Positions 1 to 5,258 of a stretch of 5,258 bases of DNA are shown piece by piece. Position numbers and translations under genes: made by a program. The notes under the pieces were generated by a model. The model was not told the origin of the DNA and did not search any database. It worked only from the letters and a program-made list of their open reading frames with translations. The stretch is from assembly GCA_011526275.1 (NCBI GenBank), contig WTJP01000016.1, forward strand, positions 1-5,258. The letters are read 5' to 3'. Each line of letters begins with the position of its first letter. The first letter of the stretch is position 1. The stretch is from Candidatus Arcticimaribacter sp. Lineage in GTDB: Bacteria; Bacteroidota; Bacteroidia; Flavobacteriales; Flavobacteriaceae.

Positions 1-1169
1 GTCACCGGTCCAAGACTCCACCCCATCATGGAATGTCCTGAAGCAAGGCTAAGGTTGGCGTATTTGTTGGTTTTCCCTACAAAGGGCAACCCGTCAGGAG
101 AGAGTGGACGGAGACCACACTGAACTTCTGCTTTGGTTGAATCGCTAATTTTTAATCCACCATACACGGCCTCTGCTGCTGCTGCAATAGCGTTAACTCT
201 ATTTTTACGGATCTTGTGGTTGACACCCGCAATTTCCATAGTGCCCGAAAAACGGGTAAAGCCTTGCATGGGGGTAACCGCCACTTTGGCTTCCATTAAA
301 ATAGCCGGCATGCTAATTCCCGTAGGTTTTTCTTCATTTAAACTGTATCCTTTTCCCGCTTGAATGGGCAGGTGAATCCCTACAGCTTTGAGTAATTGCT
401 GTGTCCAGGCGCCAGAAGCAATCACCACCTCATCGGCCAAAAACTCTCCTTTGTCCGTCACTACTGCTGTTACCTTAGCTCCTTGGGTCTTTAGACTTTG
501 AACTGCGGTATTTTTATGCAATTCAACACCTGAACCTTCCAATTGTTGCTTGAGTTGTTCCAAAACGGTACTTGGTGTGCTATGGGCATCGCAACGATAA
601 TGGTAAGCCCCTGCAATATCCATCTCCACTTCGGGTTGAAGCGCTTGTACTTCCGCTCGGTCAATTAAAGAAACATCTAAGCCTAAAGCTTGTGCTTCCC
701 GCATCACCTCAGCTTCCTCTTTTTCTGCGGCTGTAGTTTGAAAGGCCATCAACACCCCTCGCTCTTCCAGATGAAAGTCAAATGCAGGCGAGCTGTTCAA
801 GTCGGCATAGAGTTCTTTACTCAACACATTGATGTCTTTGATGACACCAAGCGAGCGTTGAACGTGCTGCTTAGTACACGATCGCATGAATTTTAACCCC
901 CAATCCATCAAGTCGAGGTTGAGCCTGGGTTGAATGTAAAACGGACTAGAAGAATTGAACATCCATTTTAAGCCTTTGGCGACCATGCCGGGAGCAGCCA
1001 AGGGAACAATATGGCTTGGGGTCAAATAACCTGCATTGACATAGGAAGCCCCGCTGTTCATATCGCCTTTATCTAAAACGATAACCCGGTGTCCTTCTTG
1101 ACGTAAATAATAAGCGCAAAAAAGCCCAACGATACCTCCACCAACTACCACTACTTCTTTCTGCATCAT
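1..1169 (-). CDS. FAD-dependent D-amino-acid (probable cis-4-hydroxy-D-proline) dehydrogenase/oxidase, DAO family, 3' end cut by window
   Basis: Reading the minus strand from the ATG at 1169 gives an open frame of 389 codons that runs off the window without a stop. The N-terminus is a Rossmann FAD-binding motif, VVVVGGGIVG (residues 6-15, GxGxxG at 10-15), with the ribose-binding acid D33 ending the second strand. It is followed by SYVNAGYLTP (42-51), similar to the SxxNAG segment of DadA-type D-amino-acid dehydrogenases. Near the cut end are GLRPLSPDGLPFVG (352-365) and ASGHSMMGW (376-384), the usual C-terminal FAD-contact region of the DAO fold. Family members are about 410-420 residues, so roughly 20-30 are missing. 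The start lies 3 bp after the epimerase stop; a second ATG follows at 1166, and either could be used. No signal peptide or membrane segment is visible, so it is probably cytosolic. From its neighbours I infer that it oxidises cis-4-hydroxy-D-proline to 1-pyrroline-4-hydroxy-2-carboxylate. Another D-amino acid, such as D-proline, is possible, and the sequence does not tell oxidase from dehydrogenase. Confidence 0.93.
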   Translation of the reverse strand, partial: MMQKEVVVVGGGIVGLFCAYYLRQEGHRVIVLDKGDMNSGASYVNAGYLTPSHIVPLAAPGMVAKGLKWMFNSSSPFYIQPRLNLDLMDWGLKFMRSCTKQHVQRSLGVIKDINVLSKELYADLNSSPAFDFHLEERGVLMAFQTTAAEKEEAEVMREAQALGLDVSLIDRAEVQALQPEVEMDIAGAYHYRCDAHSTPSTVLEQLKQQLEGSGVELHKNTAVQSLKTQGAKVTAVVTDKGEFLADEVVIASGAWTQQLLKAVGIHLPIQAGKGYSLNEEKPTGISMPAILMEAKVAVTPMQGFTRFSGTMEIAGVNHKIRKNRVNAIAAAAEAVYGGLKISDSTKAEVQCGLRPLSPDGLPFVGKTNKYANLSLASGHSMMGWSLGPV

Positions 1170-1172
1170 GAC

Positions 1173-2177
1173 TTAAAGGACTTGAAATCCTTCTACATAA
1201 GGATCATTTTCATCTAAAATTATGGAATTGTATCCGGTTATTCGGGCAGTACCTTCAATGCTGGGAATGATCGCTTTTTTCCCACCTAAAGAAGTAACCG
1301 CTTCTACCTTTCCCTTAAAGACCGAACCAATAATACTTTCATGAATAAAGGCATCGCCTTCTTTGAGTTTCCCTTTGGCAAACCACTGGGCCATACGAGC
1401 TGATGTTCCTGTACCGCAGGGCGATCGGTCAATCGCTTTATCTCCATAAAAAACGGCATTCCGAGCAGTAGCTGTTTTCGACAAGGTGGTGCCTGTCCAC
1501 AAAACATGGCTGCACCCTTTTATGTGTTCATCTGTTAAATGCTGAACACGGTATTTTTCATTGACGAGTTGCCGCAGTTTTCTGCTCCACGCAATCAATT
1601 GATCGGCGGTATAATGCTCAATGCCCTTAAAGTTATCTTGGGGATCGACGATGGCGTAAAAATTCCCTCCGTAACTGATATCAAACGTGAGTTCCCCCAA
1701 ATCGGGATGGTCAATTTTTAGTCCTTCATGGGCGAGGTAGGAAGGTATATTGGTGAAGCGAACTGCTTCGACTTTACTGCCTTGTTGGGTGTAGTGCACA
1801 ACGACCAATCCTGCGGGTGTTTCCACGCGAAGTTCGCCCGGTTTTTGTGGTTTCACCAACTGCTCTTCCAAAAGGATGGTCACCGCACCAATCAAGCCAT
1901 GCCCGCACATGGGCAAGCAACCGCTAGTTTCTATAAAGAGGATTCCCACGTCATTTTCAGGATTATGCGGGGCAAAATAAAAGCTTCCACTCATCATGTC
2001 GTGCCCTCTTGGCTCAAACATCAATCCTTTTCGAATCCAGTCGTATTCGCGGATGAAATGCAGGCGCTTCTCCATCATATTATCCCCATTTAAATTGGGT
2101 CGAGGTCCTTTTACTAAACGAACAGGATTCCCAGCTGTGTGGGCATCTACACACTCAAATCGACTGCTTTTACTCAT
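1173..2177 (-). CDS. 4-hydroxyproline 2-epimerase (proline racemase family)
   Basis: This 334-residue protein matches the usual length of about 310-335 for the family. It interconverts trans-4-hydroxy-L-proline and cis-4-hydroxy-D-proline by a cofactor-independent two-base mechanism. Both catalytic cysteines are visible: C91 in MCGHG (90-94; codon 1905-1907) and C254 in DRSPCGTGTSA (250-260; codon 1416-1418). Two cysteines argue for an epimerase or racemase; trans-3-hydroxy-L-proline dehydratases of the same family carry Thr at the second site. The N-terminal DAHTAGNPVRLV (11-22) and the block EPRGHDMMSG (55-64) resemble 4-hydroxyproline epimerases more than proline racemases, whose early motif is typically HTGGEPxR. 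The ATG at 2177 overlaps the DUF885 stop by 8 bp (ATGAGTAA), which suggests translational coupling. An A/G-rich stretch precedes the start, but there is no clear Shine-Dalgarno sequence. The FAD enzyme that would use its product follows 3 bp downstream. Homologues are called lhpA or hypRE in other bacteria. Proline racemase remains the main alternative. Confidence 0.93.
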   Translation of the reverse strand: MSKSSRFECVDAHTAGNPVRLVKGPRPNLNGDNMMEKRLHFIREYDWIRKGLMFEPRGHDMMSGSFYFAPHNPENDVGILFIETSGCLPMCGHGLIGAVTILLEEQLVKPQKPGELRVETPAGLVVVHYTQQGSKVEAVRFTNIPSYLAHEGLKIDHPDLGELTFDISYGGNFYAIVDPQDNFKGIEHYTADQLIAWSRKLRQLVNEKYRVQHLTDEHIKGCSHVLWTGTTLSKTATARNAVFYGDKAIDRSPCGTGTSARMAQWFAKGKLKEGDAFIHESIIGSVFKGKVEAVTSLGGKKAIIPSIEGTARITGYNSIILDENDPYVEGFQVL

Positions 2178-3885
2178 TTCTTTTCTGTGCGATATAGCGT
2201 TCTACTTCTGCTTCCATGAGGGGGAGGGTCAAGGTGCCTTCCCTTAAAATGAGATCGTGAAAATCGCGAATATCAAATTTTTCACCTAAGGCCTTTTCTG
2301 CTTTTTGACGCAGGGCTTTGATTTTCAATTCCCCAATTTTATAGGACAGTGCCTGTCCGGGCCAAGAAATGTAACGATCGACTTCAGTATTGACTTCATG
2401 CAGCGATAAAGCAGTGTTTTTTGCCATAAAATCTACGGCTTCTTCTCTCGACCAACCAAAAGCATGGATCCCGGTATCGACCACCAAACGGCAAGCACGC
2501 CACATGGCATAGGTGAGCTGGCCAAAGCGTTCATAGGGGGTGGTGTAAATCCCCATTTCATCGGCTAATTCTTCGGTGTATAAACCCCAGCCCTCCCCAT
2601 AGGCCGAGAGGTATAAGTTGCGACGGAATTGAGGAATGCGATCGGGCAGCTCGGCATTCAAAGCCATTTGTAAATGATGCCCTGGAACCGCTTCATGCGC
2701 CGATAAGGCGGGAAGAACATATAACGGGCGGCTGGGTAAATTATAGGTATTCACCCAATAATAACCGGGGCGCGTACTGCCAATAGAAGTAGGGATATAC
2801 CGCCCACCGGTGTACTTGGGGGCGATGGCATCGGGTACTGGTGCAACCCCATAGGGTGTTCGAGGTAAGGTTTTAAAAAAGCGTGGTAGTTGTTCGTCTA
2901 AACGTTTGGAAATCGCTCGGGCCTTCATCAACAGTTCTTCCGGACTTTTGGCATAAAACTGCGGGTCGGTCCTTAAAAAAGTCAAAAAATCGGGGAAGCT
3001 TCCTTCAAAACCAACTTCTTTGATGATCTCTTCCATGGCAGCGCGAATCTTCGCCACTTCTTCTTTCCCAATTTGATGAATTTCCTCTGCCGTTAAAGGC
3101 AAGGTAGTATAATAGGCAATGCGGTTTTGATAATATTCTGCACCATTTGGACTGGCGCTAACCCCAATTGCTCGTTTTGTTTTTGGATAGTATTCCGTCT
3201 CAAAAAAGGCCTTTATTTTTTCGAAAGAAGGAATCACCTTTTCCTGCACCAAAGTCCGCGCTTGTAGTTGCAAACGCTCTCTTTTTTCTTGCTCAATGGA
3301 CGCTGGGAGTGCATTAAAAGGTTGATAGTAAAAATGATCCTCCACCGGAGTATCAATGTGCTGCTCGTAGGTAGAGGCATAGCCGTCAAAAATGACCAAA
3401 GGTTGTGCATTTCCTGCAGCGAGTCCTTTACGCAATAACGCAACGTGCTGACTCACATACAATGGAATAGCCTCCAAAAGGGCTAAGTAGTCTTCTGCTT
3501 CTTCGACCGTAGAAATGGCTTTAACGCGATAAACCAGATTATTGTGGAAACCCGCATCGGAGAGGATGGGGTTCCAATGGGTTTTGAACTTAAAATCTTC
3601 CAAGAGATGATGCAATTCAAAATCGAGCAGCGCATAGGAAATTTGATCGGTTCGTTCAAAAGCAGTAGTATCGATTTTAGCCAACTGCTCGCGAAGTTGC
3701 GTCCAAAATTCGGCAGAGCGTTCAAAGCGTTCTTCACTGTAGTCGCCTAACGGAAATGCTTCCTCGTCGTAGGCTTCAAAGCTTTCATAGCTTTCGATCA
3801 GTTTTGTTAAGGCTTGCAATTCCGCATCGGTAGAAGTACAACCAAGGAGAAGGAAAAGCAATGAAATGAGGGTGAATTTTTTCAT
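2170..3885 (-). CDS. DUF885 family lipoprotein, putative metallopeptidase
   Basis: The gene encodes a 571-residue protein, typical of full-length DUF885 members. Residues 1-16 form a lipoprotein signal ending in the lipobox LLGC, with C16 as the lipidation site, so the mature protein is probably membrane-anchored outside the cytoplasm. The family signature is HEAVPGHHLQ (397-406), followed by GEGWGLYTEEL (430-440). The spaced His/Glu residues H397, E398, H403 and E431 or E438 look like a gluzincin-type metal site, although the first motif is HE-x4-H rather than HExxH. Upstream, GRYIPTSIGSTRPGYYWVNT (361-380) is a further conserved-looking block, and the N-terminal 330 residues appear largely helical. 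The ATG at 3885 begins 1 bp after the aldehyde dehydrogenase stop, and the C-terminus overlaps the epimerase start by 8 bp, so the gene is embedded in the operon. DUF885 proteins are often annotated as peptidases but are poorly characterised. Because the neighbours catabolise hydroxyproline, I infer a role in cleaving Pro/Hyp-containing peptides; the substrate is not visible in the sequence. Confidence 0.93.
   Translation of the reverse strand: MKKFTLISLLFLLLGCTSTDAELQALTKLIESYESFEAYDEEAFPLGDYSEERFERSAEFWTQLREQLAKIDTTAFERTDQISYALLDFELHHLLEDFKFKTHWNPILSDAGFHNNLVYRVKAISTVEEAEDYLALLEAIPLYVSQHVALLRKGLAAGNAQPLVIFDGYASTYEQHIDTPVEDHFYYQPFNALPASIEQEKRERLQLQARTLVQEKVIPSFEKIKAFFETEYYPKTKRAIGVSASPNGAEYYQNRIAYYTTLPLTAEEIHQIGKEEVAKIRAAMEEIIKEVGFEGSFPDFLTFLRTDPQFYAKSPEELLMKARAISKRLDEQLPRFFKTLPRTPYGVAPVPDAIAPKYTGGRYIPTSIGSTRPGYYWVNTYNLPSRPLYVLPALSAHEAVPGHHLQMALNAELPDRIPQFRRNLYLSAYGEGWGLYTEELADEMGIYTTPYERFGQLTYAMWRACRLVVDTGIHAFGWSREEAVDFMAKNTALSLHEVNTEVDRYISWPGQALSYKIGELKIKALRQKAEKALGEKFDIRDFHDLILREGTLTLPLMEAEVERYIAQKRNE
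3838..3885 (-). other. Lipoprotein signal peptide (type II) of the DUF885 protein
   Basis: The first 16 codons give two lysines (K2, K3), a hydrophobic core of leucines, isoleucine and phenylalanine (residues 4-14), and the lipobox LLGC with C16 at codon 3838-3840. The mature N-terminus would start CTSTDAE. This is the normal layout for signal peptidase II processing. The residues after the cysteine do not form an obvious Bacteroidota surface-export signal (a cluster of acidic residues right after Cys), so periplasm-facing anchoring is somewhat more likely than surface display. That last point is inference. Confidence 0.88.
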
Positions 3886-3886
3886 C

Positions 3887-5258
3887 TTAAGGCGAGATTA
3901 ATGTTCCATTGATCCGTTGTGGAATACCCCAAGGATTACTGTCTTGCAAGGGCAGCGGCAATAATTCACTTGGGCAGTCTTGATAGCTCACTGGGCGCAA
4001 CCAGCGGTAAATCGCATCGGTGCCCACAGCGGTAAAACGACCATCGGTCGAAGCTGGAAAGGGTCCGCCATGGGTCATGGTTTGCGTTACTGCAACCCCA
4101 GTAGGAACCCCTTCAAACAAGATTCTTCCCGCTTTTTGCTGTGCCAGTGGCAGTATACTTTTCATCTCGGGGAGATCTTCTTCTTCTCCAAGCAAAGTAA
4201 TGGTGAGTTGCCCGTCAATGCTTTCGAGTATTTCCTCAACTTGTGCACTGTTTTCACAACGAACCAAGAGAGAATAAGGTCCAAAAACTTCTTCTTTCAA
4301 GACCTCGCTTTCTACAAACTCCTTGGCCGTTGTAACGCCCAAAAATGCTTCTTCCCCTTCGCACTTATTTAAGCTTTTATCAAGAAGCTGTAGTTGATCT
4401 TTAAATCGTGTTAAAATAGAAAGGTGAACCATAGGGTGAGCTTCTTTTTCCATGAGATAGTTAGAAAGCGCTGCTTCAAAAGCATCGAGTGTGTTGGTGT
4501 CTCCAACAGCAATCAACAGTCCAGGGTTGGTACAAAACTGTCCTCCACCTAGGGTAATGGAATCGCCTAATTGCTGCACCAAATCGGACTTTTTGAGAGC
4601 AGATGGATACAAGATCATGGGGTTTATACTCCCCATTTCAGCAAAGACAGGAATGGGATTCACTCGCTCTTGTGCTAAGTCATAAAGTGCTCTCCCCCCT
4701 TTGTAACTTCCCGTAAAACCGACCCCTTTTAACAAGTGGTGTTTAACTAGAAGTTGTCCCAGTAGATGTTCATCACTTTGAAGGTGAGAAAATACACCTT
4801 TTGGAAGCTGGGTTTCCTCTACTGCCGCTTGAATAGCTTGGGCAACAAGTACGCTGGTAAGCGGATGAAAGGGATGCGCTTTTACGATCACAGGGCAACC
4901 AGCGGCAAAGGCCGAGATGGTATCTCCTCCTGCGGTAGAAAAAGCCAAGGGAAAGTTACTGGCTCCAAAAACCGCGATGGGGCCTATAGGATGAAGCATT
5001 TTTCGAAGTGCGGCACCCTCGGTAGGTCGATCGATAGCGGCTTGTAGGAATTCTCCCCTTTCTAAAAGGTGGATAAAACTTTGAATTTGCCCTTGTGTTC
5101 GACCAAATTCCCCTTCTGCCCTTCCCAGCGGGAGACTCGATTCCTCTTGATAGGCAATTAAAATTTCTTCTCTTTTTGAAGTTAACTGTTTGTTGATGGC
5201 TGCAAGAAACTCCTGACGTTTTTTCAAGCTCGTTTGGCTGTACTCGACAAAAGCAGTA
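3887..5258 (-). CDS. Alpha-ketoglutarate semialdehyde (2,5-dioxovalerate) dehydrogenase, ALDH family, 5' end cut by window
   Basis: The frame is open to the window edge: ten further codons (TAFVEYSQTS) lie upstream of the TTG at 5227, so that TTG is an internal Leu codon and not the real start. About 456 residues are visible. Family members are about 510-525 residues, so some 50-70 N-terminal residues lie outside. Counting from the TTG as 1, the ALDH landmarks are all present: GASNFPLAFS (88-97) with the oxyanion Asn N91, VKAHPFHP (115-122) with cofactor-binding K116, FTGS (171-174), FAEMGSINP (195-203) with general base E197, GGGQFCTNPG (227-236) with nucleophile C232 (codon 4532-4534), and EEVFGP (312-317). 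The QFCTNPG and KAHPFHP variants are characteristic of the NADP-type alpha-ketoglutarate semialdehyde dehydrogenases (KGSADH) used in hydroxyproline, arabinose and glucarate degradation. With the epimerase and FAD enzyme downstream, hydroxyproline is the likely source of substrate, giving alpha-ketoglutarate. Its TAA ends 1 bp before the DUF885 start. The cofactor cannot be fixed from sequence alone. Confidence 0.92.
   Translation of the reverse strand, partial: TAFVEYSQTSLKKRQEFLAAINKQLTSKREEILIAYQEESSLPLGRAEGEFGRTQGQIQSFIHLLERGEFLQAAIDRPTEGAALRKMLHPIGPIAVFGASNFPLAFSTAGGDTISAFAAGCPVIVKAHPFHPLTSVLVAQAIQAAVEETQLPKGVFSHLQSDEHLLGQLLVKHHLLKGVGFTGSYKGGRALYDLAQERVNPIPVFAEMGSINPMILYPSALKKSDLVQQLGDSITLGGGQFCTNPGLLIAVGDTNTLDAFEAALSNYLMEKEAHPMVHLSILTRFKDQLQLLDKSLNKCEGEEAFLGVTTAKEFVESEVLKEEVFGPYSLLVRCENSAQVEEILESIDGQLTITLLGEEEDLPEMKSILPLAQQKAGRILFEGVPTGVAVTQTMTHGGPFPASTDGRFTAVGTDAIYRWLRPVSYQDCPSELLPLPLQDSNPWGIPQRINGTLISP

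Noticed and set aside
133..896. Short plus-strand frames at 133-363 and 690-896
   Set aside because: Both are shadows of the FAD-dependent enzyme, which is continuous on the minus strand from 1169 to the window edge.
1170..1172. Possible promoter or terminator between genes
   Set aside because: Gaps are 1-3 bp or overlaps, with no inverted repeat followed by a T-run on the minus strand and no room for a promoter outside coding sequence.
1728..2093. Plus-strand open frame of 121 codons opposite the epimerase
   Set aside because: It lies wholly antisense to a gene with clear catalytic motifs, has no recognisable domain, and its composition looks like a complement of coding sequence.
880..2380. 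Repeated CGATCG palindromes (for example near 880, 1422 and 2373)
   Set aside because: They fall inside coding sequence at conserved codons with irregular spacing. There are too few to suggest a repeat family or regulatory array.
2670..2697. Classical HExxH zinc protease motif in the DUF885 protein
   Set aside because: The residues are HEAVPGHH, so the second histidine is two positions later than in HExxH. It fits the DUF885 signature and should not be called a thermolysin-type site.
3980..4372. Plus-strand open frame of 130 codons opposite the aldehyde dehydrogenase
   Set aside because: It is antisense to well-conserved ALDH motifs, overlaps another antisense frame (4020-4277), and has no protein-like features.

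Overview
The window reads as a single leftward (minus-strand) operon segment with no gene-free stretch. Four closely packed genes fill it from edge to edge. In transcription order they are a 5'-truncated aldehyde dehydrogenase of the alpha-ketoglutarate-semialdehyde type, a DUF885 lipoprotein with a peptidase-like metal motif, a 4-hydroxyproline 2-epimerase of the proline racemase family, and a 3'-truncated FAD-dependent D-amino-acid dehydrogenase/oxidase. The junctions are 1 bp apart, 8 bp overlapping and 3 bp apart. This leaves no room for internal promoters or terminators, so cotranscription and translational coupling are likely.

The three enzymes correspond to three of the four steps of the known bacterial trans-4-hydroxy-L-proline pathway. 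The epimerase makes cis-4-hydroxy-D-proline, and the FAD enzyme oxidises it to 1-pyrroline-4-hydroxy-2-carboxylate. A deaminase of the DapA/dihydrodipicolinate synthase superfamily, not present here, then gives alpha-ketoglutarate semialdehyde. The aldehyde dehydrogenase oxidises that to alpha-ketoglutarate for the TCA cycle. The missing deaminase is expected just beyond one of the window edges.

The least explained element is the DUF885 lipoprotein sitting inside the operon. It is probably exported and membrane-anchored, while the other three proteins look cytosolic. A reasonable hypothesis is that it hydrolyses hydroxyproline-containing peptides, for example from collagen, and feeds the pathway. 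The sequence does not prove this.

The organism is probably a member of the Bacteroidota. This rests on moderate GC content judged by eye, starts without clear Shine-Dalgarno sequences, AT-rich lysine/glutamate-leaning coding, and the lipoprotein-peptidase plus hydroxyproline gene mix. It is an impression, not a measured assignment. I saw no RNA genes, mobile elements, CRISPR arrays or notable repeats. The region looks like ordinary catabolic metabolism with one interesting passenger gene.
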